The position numbers and the translations under genes were made by a program. A DNA stretch of 64,000 bases from Azolla caroliniana. Its lineage: Eukaryota; Polypodiophyta. Within the stretch, counting starts at the first letter, position 1; every line of letters starts with the position of its first letter. The stretch is taken from assembly GCA_043228905.1 (NCBI GenBank), contig JBHGNT010000016.1:3224001-3288000 (forward strand). Direction: 5' to 3'. The notes beneath the pieces were generated by a model. It made no database searches. It saw nothing but the letters and a program-made list of their open reading frames with translations, and was not told the origin of the DNA. This document shows positions 23,183-35,935 of this stretch, piece by piece.

Positions 23183-24125
23183 TTACAGATTTTCAGCTGT
23201 ATATTTTGTTTCATCACACTGTTACAGTTGTACATTTATAGAAGCTTGTATGCACATATTCATTATTCATATAAACTGTAGATTAAATGGTGAGAGGCTT
23301 GACTAGAAGCTTGTTACAATCTTTAACTGACATCATGTAATAATATAAAGGTTTTATATTTATTCATAGAACATCCAAATTTGCGATAATTTTTATTTAT
23401 TGGCTCCAAACATTACAAATGTATTACAGTTTAAACTTGTCACAAAAAGTACAGTTTATTACAGGATAGTTAAGTCCCTCCTGATTTTTTCTATGATCCA
23501 AAATGTGACTACTTCTATCAAAGAGACTCTTCTTGGGTATTGATTGTAATATGAAATTTACCTTACACATTCGTACTTGTCTAGGTGTACCTATAGTCTG
23601 GATTTCCCCTTGAGTTACCTGTCTTCTAGGTGTACTCATAATAGAACTTACGTTTTCAAGGAAGGATTTGTAATTGTAATATTGGAAATTTTATGACGTT
23701 TTCCAATGAATTGCAAAATAGTCATCAATATTGGGAGGGCAATATCTTTGAGCAGATATCCAAGATTTTCTATGAAGTATATAACATGTCCTTAGTTTCT
23801 ACACGAGGACTGAAATGTTTACATGCTATGGAACATTAGGTGAATGGCAATGTAAGCAACAAGACAATCTCTTGTCGCAGCATCATATAAGGTTCAAAAT
23901 AGCACTCGAGTGCTTAAGAAAGCATTTAACTTCATTGATATTGTTTGCAAAATTTTAAAGAAATGATGTGTTGAGATATCATCCAAGATCATTGGTCCAA
24001 TTGTTTGAATGTATACAGCCTATACAATCCATGTCATGTAACATCATAGCTAAGATATTTTATGATACAACCAAAGCATGTCAAGTGGTTGCAAGGTTCA
24101 AAAAAATTATATAGTATTTACAGCT

Positions 24126-25238
24126 TCAATCAAAGAATATTAATTTGGTTTGCATGATGGCGAGACACTCTGTAGGGAGAGTAAGGAAGGCATTCATGAA
24201 CACGTCATTGACACGAACAATAGGGGCTACTCCAACAAGTTTGCAATTGCCATGTGAATCTAACCTTCTACCCTCTCCTTGTCGCATGCGACCCTTGGCT
24301 ACCTCTGTAGTTAACAAAGTGTCAACCACAAGGGGAGGTGCTCTATACAAAGATCCAATTGAAAACATGAAATCAGCTGAGAACTCAAGTTCAACCTGCA
24401 GAACATCACCCACAAGCAAAAGTCTTCAATTAATATTCATAGAAACTCTAATATGCCATCCCATGCACATCTTAGGGTGCAAACTCCTCTAGGTTTTTCT
24501 TCTTGTGCCCTTGGTCAACCATCCCCTTAAATGTGCTATTTGCATAATTATATCGTCAATTTATGCCCTCATTGTTTGCGCAATTATATGGTCAATAAAT
24601 AACCTTTCTTTGGAGTATTTTCAGAACTCCGTGAAAAATGAGGGACTTTTTGACAAATATGCCCATGTATATGAATATATATATTATCCCATGATTGTTG
24701 TTCATATAACATAAGCACATCATAGACAACAATATAATAATACCTTGCCTTCAGCCTTATCGATGAACCCCTTGAAATGCCGGGGAACAATTTGAATACA
24801 GATGAAAGGAGGCAATGGCAACCCCAAGAACCGTGTGGTTTTTGACTCCACTGGTGGTATATACAGGCTGGGTGTATCAAAAACCACTGCTAATTTATTA
24901 CCACCCTCACACTTCTCTATAGTTCCAAGACCACCACCGCCATCTGCATTATAAACAAAATCAGGATACATGGCAATGCCCAATCTGCAGTCTTTTAGAG
25001 TCCTTATCTCAATGCGCGACACCTCATTTTTAAGAGAATTGATTCTTTTCCCTTCATCTTTTAGGCTTTCAGTTAGAGAAAATGTCATTCCAGATTTTAG
25101 GCAATGAGGCACGTTGCTCAATTTGTGTTTCTTTTGGACATGAAGAGAAAAAGGTTTATTCCCCCTTATTGCCATTTGTTTCCCTTGCCACACTTTATTA
25201 TAAACTGGAAGACAAGGTTGAAGATGAAGAGTCAGCAT
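24126..25238 (-). CDS. Conserved-looking plant protein of unknown family, probably plastid-targeted (2 exons, 254 residues)
   Basis: Minus-strand exons 25238-24744 and 24395-24126 join in frame (AAG|GTT) with a GT-AG intron. The first ~65 residues are rich in basic, Ser and hydrophobic residues and could be a chloroplast transit peptide. The mature part has a well-patterned fold: YPDFVYNADGGGGLGTIEK, LYIPPVESKTTRFLGLPLPP, then FSIGSLYRAPPLVVDTLLTTE and LPTECLAIM. I do not recognise the family with certainty. It has no obvious catalytic motif or membrane helix; alternating hydrophobic strands suggest a beta-rich, lipid-binding-like fold (inference). The start at 25238 is the first Met of the open frame. 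Earlier non-coding exons are possible. It is convergent with the DUF1399 gene, about 0.9 kb from its stop. Confidence 0.7.
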
Positions 25239-28200
25239 TGTCTGTAATAAGAAGAAAGAGGTTCAAATTTCAGTTTTCAGGATTTTTTTTATTTTAAATA
25301 ATGGTTTTTGACCTACTTATGGAGTTGCACAACTTCTTTCATACTTATGAGGCAATCTGAAATGGTTCTTTCAGAGAAGAGAACTATGTCTGTGCATATA
25401 TATAAAAAATGGACAAATGCCAGAAGAAGCATTAAAGAAGAAATAAAATGATAACAATAACAACAGACAAACCAATACGGTACTTGCAAACTATTTCAAC
25501 CATAACATACTCAATACAAGGACGAATTTCTGCTGCATAAGACTTCTCTGGTGGTGAAATTTAGCTAGATTGAGGTTTCACCATCTTCTAGAAGTTCCTC
25601 GGGCCAGTTTCAGGATGCCTATATGCCACATAAGTGGACATATAAAATTTACGACAACATTGATTGTAGACCTGACACATCGCTTTTGGCATTTTACACC
25701 TATAATTTCAACATCACGAGATTTTGTCGCGATATGCGGATCATCTTTACTTTTTTCAAAGTTATTATGCTGTACAAAGTCTCAAAAAATTTACCTGTCT
25801 AACAAAGAAACCAAAGAGATGGCACAAGTCCAAGGAGCCAAATCATCGTTGGTCATAAAACCCACAAGCATTAGAAGATTATTAAATAAAAACCAATGAT
25901 GGATCATCACAAATACAACCTCGGCACGTGTGTGCATGTGTCTGTTATATACATCGTTGTATAAGAGAAATGCAACATGCTTGACAAAATCAACGGCAGT
26001 AGCAACATCTAACGCACATAAGCATTATATCATTACATGAGAAAAAAGGATCTAAATCATTGCATGTATAACTAGCCAGCAAAAAAAGACAATTTCTGAC
26101 ATCCTCGAATATAAATATTATCCAATGGACATAAATCTTAGACACTATAAACAAAAACAAGAGCATCACCATCTAATTGGATTAAGGTTGGATGGTTACA
26201 TAAACCTAATATCAACAGCAAGAAAAACAGAAATAACAAAAACATTATCATCATCTAATGGACATAAGCTTATATGGGTTGATATAAGGTTATTGATGAT
26301 GTTGCATCAGAAACACAACCTCTCTCTCTCTCACACACACACTCTCTCCCTCATTCCCATACCCTCATCGAATGTGGAAGAACTCCATACCTGAATACAA
26401 ACGAGACGGTGGCTCCACGCTTCAATACCTGTTTATGGAGTGAAATTTGTCAGCCTAAGGGGAACAGGGGGAGCCAGGGGTCTATCTCTGGAGAGAATGT
26501 GAACCATTCAAAAACCTACAAACACAACAAACCACAAAAAAAAAGAGGTTCCCAAAGGACTCACGTGTGGTGGTCGAGACTTCCGAGACAACACTCTTGT
26601 GCGAGTTTCGTCGATCACAACACGAACCATTCTTCTTCTTCTTCTTGTTTGTCATTGATCATATGCATATGCGCCCACCCAATAATGCACATATGATGTA
26701 TATGGATGCCTTCCCGAGACCACTTGCGGCAAGTGTTATCGTTCTTCTTCTTCTTGTTGTTTGTCTTCGTGTGTAGGCCATGATCTAGAAACCTATAATG
26801 GAAGGGAGCAAGCATTGACAGCCTCTGGCTCAAACAATCCAATCGCATCTTCGTGCTCTTCAATTGAAGATGAGGAGAATCTCGATGCTGGATGTTAACA
26901 CTTTGCCACTATCACACGCCCAATGCACCAAATTCACACAACTTCTTCGAGTGTAACACGCACCACACCCAACACGCGCATATTCTCCACTCAAACATAT
27001 GAACAACCTTAAGAACTGTATGCATTTGCCTACACCTTCTGGTTCATATCTATTGTAACACACATGTATGTTTTGGGCTTCGAGAGAAAGTTAACATTGA
27101 ACTCACCCATGCTCTTGGGTTCAAATCTCACCAATTTACTACATACCATTCTAAAAACGTGAAATACATCATCATTTGGTCTCAACAAACAATTATATCA
27201 ACTAAGCTACATCACTCCCTTTCTTGGTGTTATATAGTGATTATACAAAAAAAAACATTAGAAACGTTGGTGTGACCTAATTACGAGTCACACCAATTAG
27301 AATGGTGTGGGTTTAATTCTTGATGATGAAGCCATAGGTTTTAATGGATTAAATGGAATGATAATGACTCTAACAATTGAGGCTAAATAGTGAGATGGAA
27401 TTGTATGAGATGATTATATACATACATACATAAAATACATCTATAGATAGAGAAAGGGAAAAGTAACACAATGAACGTCCTACTCAAAAGAGAGCTAAAA
27501 TTCTAGCCTTTTTTTGAGCAATCAAGTTTCTATTAAACTCCTAATGTGCTTATGATTAAGTTTGTGTCTAGAAAGAATTCATGTGACAATGTTGAACATT
27601 TGATGCGCAATTTGGCTTGGGTTACACTCACTAAAGGATAAACTTTAATGCCACAATGATCATTGAACTTGCTACTAAAGTTACCAATACCTAATTTAAT
27701 GACAAATTTCATAAGCTTTATTAAGGTATGCATCATATGGGCTGCTACCATAAGAAATGACAATGACATGTCATTTTATCTACTAAAGGGGATCCTCCAT
27801 CCAACACTCAACAATATCATGTTCAAAATGAACCACTAAGGGCGACACCTTCACATTAAGTATATCCCAACTTATGAAGTCGTCATCAATCTCAACACCA
27901 AAGGTGAACCACCACATGTTTTTGTGCCTCCTTGACACTCAAACACAAAGTTGACATACTCAAGAAGATGCACCGAGTTTGCAAAAAGAGAAAATGGGTG
28001 ATTTTTCATAACAATCATGTAATCATTCTACCTAAAATTCGTCATTCTTGGGTCTTACTTTTGTTTTTTTCCTTACTTTTTTTGTAGCCTTAGCTATCTT
28101 ATGCCAACTAAACGAAGAAGTATACATTACTAATTCAAAATCAACATTGTTTTTTTGCATTCATGAGAAACATTGATTGACAACAAAATATGTAAAGTTT

Positions 28201-28364
28201 GTTCAGGATAAGAGTGATGAAAATTTCATAAAGCAAATCAATACAATGCACATGATAAGAACCTAATTGACATCAAAGTTGATGAATGTTAATAAAGTAT
28301 GTGGAACGATGAATCCTTAAAGAGTGAGTCAAAATTCATGATTTGGACAAGTGATGTATGCATA
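25239..28364. other. Gene-free interval
   Basis: No further coding exon is supported. The interval holds short CT/CA and TTC microsatellites (about 26320-26350, 26630-26650, 26740-26760). It also holds two weak tRNA-promoter-like patches (about 27105 and 27300) that I do not call. It presumably contains the promoter of the minus-strand gene ending at 24126. Confidence 0.5.
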
Positions 28365-29468
28365 GTACGTAAAATTCGTGTTCGTCTAGTATAACATTCG
28401 TTTTCCTACGTTGGAAAACGAATGCGAATGGTATCCAAACATTCTTGTGTTTTTTTTTTTGGTTTTTTTCCCATTATTTTAATATTTTTTTTTTTTCATA
28501 TTTAGGCTTATCTACCTCATAATAAATAGTTAATCGAAAAGTATGGTATTTATCATTCTTTGAGGGTGTTTTCCTTTCGCGAATGATTGAACCATTCGCG
28601 AATGCGAATGCACGTATGGTACGTATGGTTCATACTATGGATGTATGTACATGCTTATTTGTTTTTAGTATCAAGTCTTAATGAGCAACAATAATTGTTA
28701 ATATAAATATGTTTGAACTGTCGATTCCAGTTATGCAGATCAAGATGTTGATTGTGAGTGTACACATCGCACGACGTCCGTCGATAATACTATGGGGGTG
28801 CAATGTTGATATAAACCCCTAGTACAAGTTATATTGGGATAAAAAATTCCTCTCCCAAGAGAAAGCTACTTGGATTTTGTTATCACAAAGAATAATATTC
28901 GCCAAATTGCAAGGGGTGCTTGCGATAGATATTACAAGGGGAATTCGAAATCTTGGAGAAAACAAGAATGCATGTTAATGAAATCATAACATAACATAAC
29001 ATAACATAACATAACACAACACAACATAACATAACATAACATAACATAACATAACAAAAACATAGCATAGCATAACATACCATAACAAAAACATAGCATA
29101 ACACAACATAACACAACACAACACAACATAACATAACATAACATAACATAACATAACATAACATAACATAACATAACATAACATAACATAACATAAACAT
29201 AACATAACATAACATATGTATCATAGTATGAGCCATACGTATCATACGTGCATTCGCATTCGTCAACCATTCGAGCATTGTAAACACCCTCGAAGAATGG
29301 TAAATACCAACTATTTATTATGAGGTGTAAATAAAAACCTAAAAAAAGGGGAAAAAAAACTATAAAAAAGGGGGGAAGAAAACACAAGAATGTTGGATAT
29401 AACATACGCATTCGTCTCCCAACGTAGGGAAACGAATGTTATGCTAGACGAACACGAAGTTTACGTAC
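28365..29468. mobile_element. Fold-back / long-TIR DNA transposon, non-autonomous, with nested hairpins
   Basis: Arms 28365-28647 and 29213-29468 are inverted repeats over roughly 255-285 bp, starting GTACGTAAAATTCGTGTTCG and ending with its complement. TA flanks both ends (28363-28364 and 29469-29470). Within the left arm, CATTCGTTTTCC and its complement form a 12-bp stem at 28395-28424. TTCGCGAATG and its complement form a 10-bp stem at 28576-28602. The core has no coding frame and includes an ATAAC satellite. A separate terminal copy occurs at 53102-53156 with the same end, so the right boundary is supported twice. A TA duplication would fit Tc1/mariner-type elements, but the class is not settled. 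Confidence 0.8.
28986..29212. repeat. ATAAC pentanucleotide satellite
   Basis: About 225 bp of near-perfect CATAA/ATAAC units with CACAA, CATAG and CAAAAA variants. It abuts the right arm of the fold-back element. Cysteine- and tyrosine-rich reading frames across it are artefacts of the period. Confidence 0.95.
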
Positions 29469-29662
29469 TACATTATACATATGATATGTATGTATGTAAT
29501 ATGTATACAGTACATATATATATGTATTGAGACGACGGCAGCTGGCGCCGTTGGATGGAGGAGAACGTGATCCGACGGTCAGGAGCGGCAGCATCATTTT
29601 TCTGTCCGTTAAATTAAAACAACACACGCAGAAAAAAAAAACCAAGCGGGAATTTGAAAACC

Positions 29663-29667
<5 letters not shown>

Positions 29668-29698
<31 letters not shown>

Positions 29699-29775
29699 AG
29701 AGACAGAGACAGAGAAACAGAGAAACAGAGACAGAAGCTCTCTCCGCCATAGCTCCCCCCCCCCCCCCCCCCCCA
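29668..29775. repeat. CT, GAGACA and poly(C) tracts in the MAPKKK 5' leader
   Basis: CT repeats (29668-29694), an AGAGACAGAGA stretch (29700-29735) and a C run of about 18 bases (29757-29774) lie within 130 bp upstream of the MAPKKK start codon at 29797. They probably form part of its 5' untranslated leader or core promoter; C runs of this length are often mis-sequenced. Confidence 0.85.
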
Positions 29776-29796
29776 CAAACACAGAAACCTTCTCGA

Positions 29797-32700
29797 ATGG
29801 CTGACTTCGACTTCCACATCTCCCCCAAACCTTCTCGAATGCCTTCGTTCAAAGCCCCCATGGATCCCCCCCCTGCCTCCCCTTCCCCTTCCATCTCCCC
29901 TGCTTCTTCTTCTTCTTCCCCCAACCCTAAACCCATTCGCTGGCGGAAGGGCGAGCTCATCGGAGCAGGCGCGTTTGGTCGTGTGTACATGGGCATGAAC
30001 CTCGACTCCGGCGAGCTTCTTGCCGTTAAACAGGTCCCTGCTTTTCCTTTCTTTTTGTTCAATTCCCAAAGTTCCGCACAAGGTCCTGGATTGGATTGGG
30101 GAATTCCACGGTACTCGATCGGCGCTAGGATCTTCAGATGATTAAGGTTAGGGATATGCTCAGGAAATTCCATAGAAGCAGTCCAAGTCTATGCTTTTCA
30201 CACATCATTAGGGTTAAGTCTTGACCATTCTAGAGAAGAGGTCACGTACGTTTTCGGAGAAAATGTATCACATTATTAGGATTAGAGTTTAGCCATACCG
30301 CGTAAGGGTTAGGATTTTCACACTATTAAGGTCAGGTTTAGGTTTAATCATTTCCATAATTTAGGGCTAGGATAAATTCTGTGAAGATTTAAGGCAGACA
30401 GAATGAATTTTGGCTCCAAAGTACCGGAATACTTAATCCAGATTTGTGTTATGCCGGTGACAATTTCGACAGATTAATGTCAGGCTATTCCTTCGGAATA
30501 TTAGGTTTAGATATACTATGGGTTGATGAATTCCTGAAAAATAATGCGAATGTTGATTGGTGGTTGTCTTGTGAGATGCTATTCCTGATTAAACACAACT
30601 TCACCAGATTAACGTCAGGCTAGTCCTTCGGAATATTAGGTGTAAACATACTGTGAGTGTTGAATACCTGCAAAATGATGCGAATGTTTCTTGGAGTTTG
30701 TCTTGTGATATGCTAATCCTGATTAATGATCTGTGCTCAGTGCTTCAAATCGAGAATTTCAATCATCAAATGCATTATATAATTCTTTTTTATTTGTTTA
30801 TATATGTTTGTATGGTGTATCACTGCCCTTTAAATTTTAGGGACTGTCCTGTCAATCATTGACCGTTAATAAGAATCTGTTCAATCTAGGAAATGCTTTC
30901 AAGATATTTAAGCAGTCAAATATATATGAAAACGCCCTAGTTACGGTGTTGTGTTGGAAGTAGCTGAAGATAGTTTGCCGAGATTTTAGTGATGCATAGG
31001 AAGATTATCAAAATTGCATTTTTGTGCATGGAATAGTGTCACAAGATAACATTCTTGTGATTGATGTCCCTAGACATCCGGATGGGAGTGATGCCTATAG
31101 TATTTTGCCAGCTGCGAGGGACCTGTAATCAGAGACCTGTACATCATGAAGGCAGAAATCCCCAAGGGTTAGTCCATAATATCTTCAGTCATCGATTTGC
31201 TTTGTGAATTAAAATCGGTAGGAGAGAGGCCAAATATTAGATCGGCGTATCTTTTTATGATCATAATGATGGATAAGGAAAATTGTTTTAGAACATATTA
31301 TAAAGCAAGATTAGTGACTTAGTTACAAACTGATCCTTGTTGGTGCTGAAAATGCCAGAAGATGAGATTCTCATGCCACATGACCAGTTTACTTGCCCAA
31401 AGACATTACACTAAACATTTAACTCACAAAGGAATTCTTTCCTTTTCCTGCTCAGGTTCTTATTGCAGCCAACAGTGTCACCAAGGAAAAAGCTCAGGTA
31501 ATGCTCTCATTGTACTGAATTTGTCAGTTTTCACATCAATTGGACATCACTGACTCTCTCTTCTTGGCTTCAATCCAAGGCCCATGTGAAGGAACTCGAA
31601 GAAGAAGTAAAGCTTCTGCAGAACCTTTCACATCCTAACATTGTGGTGAGTATCATGATTCAGCTCATGCTTATTCGATTTGAATTGGATTGAATATTTT
31701 AACTTCAAATAGCTTACTTTAATATTTGCTCAAAATCAGAGATACTTGGGCACTGCAAGGGAAGATGATGCTCTTAACATTTTTTTGGAGTTTGTACCTG
31801 GAGGATCCATTGCTTCACTGCTTGGAAAGTTTGGGTCTTTTCCAGAGGCAGTAAGCATACTAAGTACACAAGCAAGATTCACAACGTATAGACTATAATA
31901 GAAGAATTATACATAACATTTGTATTCTCCATAGGTGATCCGGATGTATACAAGACAATTATTGCAAGGGCTTCAGTATCTTCACAACAATGGTATCATG
32001 CACAGGGATATCAAGGTTGGTTCACATGTTTGTTCATTTGAGTGTTTTTAAGTGGCCAGGAGTTTGTTCATTTGTAAATCATCATTTCATTGAGATTTTT
32101 CTTACTCCTGAATGCTTTGCAGGGTGCAAACATTTTGGTTGACAACAAAGGCTGCATCAAGCTTGCTGATTTTGGTGCTTCGAAACAAGTTGTCGAGCTG
32201 GTGAGTCTCTCTGACATATATGGTTTACATACTGATGGTTGATGTTTTAGTCACCTTTTCCCATAACTGCATTGTTTTCTGTAGGTCACACTATCAGGAG
32301 CAAAATCAATGAAGGGGACACCGTATTGGATGGCTCCTGAGGTTATCAGGCAAACAGGGCACAGTTTGTATGTAATCAATTTATGTTTTCCTTTTCTCTG
32401 CTGTTTCAGTTTCAATCATCATCATCATCATCAGGTGTGCTATATGGTATTCTGTGGCTTTCAGACCAGCAGATATTTGGAGTGTTGGTTGCACAATCAT
32501 TGAAATGGCTACTGGGAAGCCACCTTGGAGTCAACAGTTTCAAGAGGTAACCACTTTATAAGCCCGCCTGAAATTTCTTTAGGTCTACTTGTGATTATTA
32601 AACGTACATTCATCTAAGACCAATCTGCTATGGATATTAAGGTATCTTATCTTTGCACGACTTCATATAATTGAAATGTATACACTACTTTGTCAATAGA

Positions 32701-34802
32701 AAATAATAAAGCTAGCTATGCATTTGTGTCCTCTCAGGTGGCAGCTCTGTTTCACATTGGGACAACCAAATCACATCCACCCATACCAGAGCATCTTTCA
32801 CCTGAGGCAAAGGATTTCCTCTTGAAATGTCTAAAAAAGTAAGAATCTTTGTTATAAAATGTGGAATTGTTGTTATAGAGAATGCCAATCTCAATTAAGC
32901 TTCGAGTTTCGTGCTTTACCTCAGGGAACCCCACCTCCGCCCAACTGCAGTGGAACTTCTGAAGGTATGAATGTTTATAATCCTGTTTGGATGAGTTCAG
33001 ATATTTTTGAAGATCGCTTCTGATAAATGAGCTTGAGTAATTGCAGCATCCATTTGCCAACCTTGATGAGTATCCTACCACTTCAGCTTCTGCCCTGGTA
33101 AATAAATCTGCCTTTTCATTGCAATTCATCACAGATAATCCACACTAGACTGACACTTAAATGGTCAGCACAGACCTCTCATGGTACAAGGGCATCTCAA
33201 ACGATAGATTGCAGCAAGAGGCGACATCTGTGCGTATTTTTCCTTGCTGTAGTGACAGTTATTAATGCGACTACATATTTGTAGAAAATTTAACACTAAA
33301 TGTTGTTCAGGGACGTTGGAAGCAAGCTTAATCCACTGGAGGACACAGATATCAGGCACTCACAAGCTTTTTTCCCCAAATCGTTTGAACCAGATCTTAA
33401 TTGTTCAGTTGTACTAGATACAGACAGTTTCTCGGTAGACCTGTCTTCTTTGTTGTTGTGAATTAAATATTTTAAACCTTAAACATAAACCCTAAATTGG
33501 ATCTTGTTTTGCTGATATTTCAGAGTTTCAAATCAACAACTGAACCCCCTAAATTCTATGATCCTGGATGGGAGCATTGCAATTTCAATCCAATGGCAGA
33601 GCCTACAAGTTATAACCCAATGTCCGAGCCATCGTATTTGAAAGACAGCTGGTGTAACATTGAAAGTAGTACCGAACAGATGAAGAATTCGGGCAATGCA
33701 AACGAGCTCGATGTGAAGGATGACTCTGGTTTCTCTTTTCATTGTGGATCTGCTGACGATGATGACGAGGTTACTGAGTCGAAGATAAAGGCATTTTTGG
33801 ATGACAAGGTATGGAATGCTTCCACACCAAATTTGTTTTCATATCATACATCTGATGAAGCCTAACAGAGAAACTCATGTACATAATTGAAGGCCTTGGA
33901 ACTTAAGAGATTGCAAACACCATTATACAAGGAGTACCAGAGCATTAGGAATGTGGCTACAGATATGACTAGTCTCAGAAGTGTGATGCAACCAAAAGGG
34001 TGCGGAGGCAATGACAGTTGCCTTGCACCTCTTAGTCCAGCAGCTGGGCGGCAGTTACTAACTGCTCCAACTAGCAGGTCACCAAGCAAAGTGAGTAGTC
34101 ATAGTGTGGCCTCAATAGCTTGTAGCCGCGAAAGTGAAGCTGCTGTCAGCTTTGATAGCCCTGGCAGTGTGAACTTCTGCCCTCATACCGAGTCTCCAAG
34201 AGTGAATGAGTGGAAGGGGCTCCTGCTAGAAACTCAGCAGCCACTACCTAGTCCAAGGTAACTCAAAAGTCTCACACAATGTTTTTTTTGTGATCACACA
34301 CAAATATATATTCATATCTTAATAGCAGCAATATATTGATGTTTTCCACCAATAATATATTGTGCCAGAAAAACAAAAGGATGATTTGTACATGCATGGA
34401 TGCATTTGATTTTGATTTTCTTCTTGCTAATGCTAAGGACATTGCATGCTTGCTCGCAAATATAAAGGACCCTGCATGCGTTCATGCATGTATTTATATG
34501 TATGGCCCTCATCTTTTTCCCGTTGGAAAAATGTAGGACACTGAGTTCATCAGAACAGCAGAGGCTTTGGAAAGAAGAGCTTCAGAAAGAGCTTGAAATG
34601 AGAAGAGGTATACATATTTTTCTACAACGGAATGGATACTCATATACCCATTATGAAATATGTGTGTAATCTTCCATTGATACTTGCAGAGGAGAAAAAG
34701 ATGCTATCACGACTTGCCGGAGGCAGTGCAAAGTCTTCACCAGTGAGCAAATCTGCATCACCTAGAGGAGCCATCAGCCATGCAGAATGTGGGGCATCAT
34801 GA
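29797..34802 (+). CDS. ANP1: NPK1/ANP-type MAP kinase kinase kinase (17 exons, 661 residues)
   Basis: Exons: 29797-30033, 31456-31497, 31580-31645, 31740-31850, 31935-32015, 32123-32200, 32285-32367, 32465-32546, 32738-32838, 32925-32964, 33047-33097, 33174-33229, 33311-33434, 33524-33808, 33893-34257, 34537-34607, 34690-34802. All are GT-AG and in frame. A Pro/Ser-rich N-terminus precedes the kinase domain: glycine loop [11 protein letters not shown], Lys78 in LAVKQ, HRDIK (Asp177), DFG (Asp195), [10 protein letters not shown] and SADIW-like PADIWSVG. The C-terminus keeps the ANP blocks [24 protein letters not shown] and [14 protein letters not shown]. In tobacco and Arabidopsis this C-terminal region binds the NACK kinesin that activates the kinase at the phragmoplast, driving the cytokinesis MAPK cascade, and ANPs also act in oxidative-stress and immune signalling. 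Length matches ANP1 closely. The frame is open upstream of the chosen ATG, so an earlier start is possible. Orthology to ANP1, 2 or 3 is unresolved. Confidence 0.93.
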
Positions 34803-35539
34803 ATATGAATGCCCATTATTCAAGTAGTAATTTGATGCAGTGCATTAATTACCAATTTACTATATATATATATATATATAAATACATATATATAGGAAAT
34901 GTTTTTTTCATGTTGGATCAATTATGTTTGTATAAATAATTTTAGAGCCATCCATTCCATCTTAAAAGGGTTTGTTTGCTTTCTTTTATTCCCAACTTTT
35001 TTCTTTATCCAGATACTGTTCTTCACATACATTGTGACATAATTTCTATGTCCAGAGCTTGTTGAGATGCCACGAAAGCCACTTTTCTTCCCGAGAGAAA
35101 TAAAATAAAGGAGCCACTTTTTTAATGTTGTGTTCTTCTTGTAAGAGTTGGGGGCTGCACAAGGCGTTTTTATGTTGTAAAAGAAAGGGCAAGAAAAGCA
35201 TGTGGTAGCAAATTCATGGCTGGCCCTCGATTCCATCCATTCTGTAAAGAGGTCTCTGTATTTTTCCATTGATTGATTGATTCGTCATTGAATCCATTTG
35301 CAAAAATTTACGACATTAAATGGGGCTAATTCTACATCAGTGAATTATGAGCTATATTTGTCATGGGTGAACATTTATCTCAATTGCAAGATATATTAGT
35401 TATGTATGTATGTGTTACAATGCTAGTTGGGCTACTTTATCTCTTAATCGATTCTCAGTTTGATGCTTGCATCAAGAGTATGAGGTTTCCCACAGTGAGT
35501 TTGATTTTCCAAACTCTCTCAAAATGGGAGAAATACAAC

Positions 35540-35935
35540 TAAGGCAAGGGAGCAAGACAGGCAAACTTGCCCCATTCCTGTTATATTGAAGATATGTTGG
35601 TAGGTGAGGTACAATTGAGATCTGATAGTAGGGTTATGACCCATGTTCAGCTTCTTCTTGAGTTTATACATTGCTTGGATAATCTCATCTTGGAGCAATC
35701 ATGGTTCCAAGATCATCACACCTTGTGGTACACACTACAATTAAGGCATGGAATCAAGACAAGCAAGACTACCCCATTCTTGTTATATTGAAGATATGTT
35801 GGTATGGGAGGTACAAACGAGATCGTAGGGCTATGACTCATGGTCAGTTTCTTCTTGAGGCTATACATTGCTTGGATTATCTTATCTTTGATCAATCATG
35901 GTTCCAAGATCATCACACCTTGTGGTACATTGTTT
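35540..35935. repeat. About 190-bp tandem direct duplication downstream of the MAPKKK
   Basis: Two diverged copies lie at about 35575-35735 and 35782-35933. They share TTATATTGAAGATATGTTGG, CAGYTTCTTCTTGAG, ATACATTGCTTGGAT and ATCATGGTTCCAAGATCATC. No coding sense is evident. Confidence 0.75.

Noticed and set aside
27090-27330. Two tRNA-promoter-like patches
   Set aside because: Only B-box resemblance; the A boxes are not convincing.
28883-29411. Cys/Tyr/Met-rich open frames on the minus strand
   Set aside because: They are translations of the ATAAC pentamer satellite in successive frames; no start context, splice sites or family.
29527-29796. In-frame 90-residue N-terminal extension of the MAPKKK
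   Set aside because: The frame is open, but the sequence is CT/GAGACA/poly(C) leader repeats and the family starts close to the chosen ATG.
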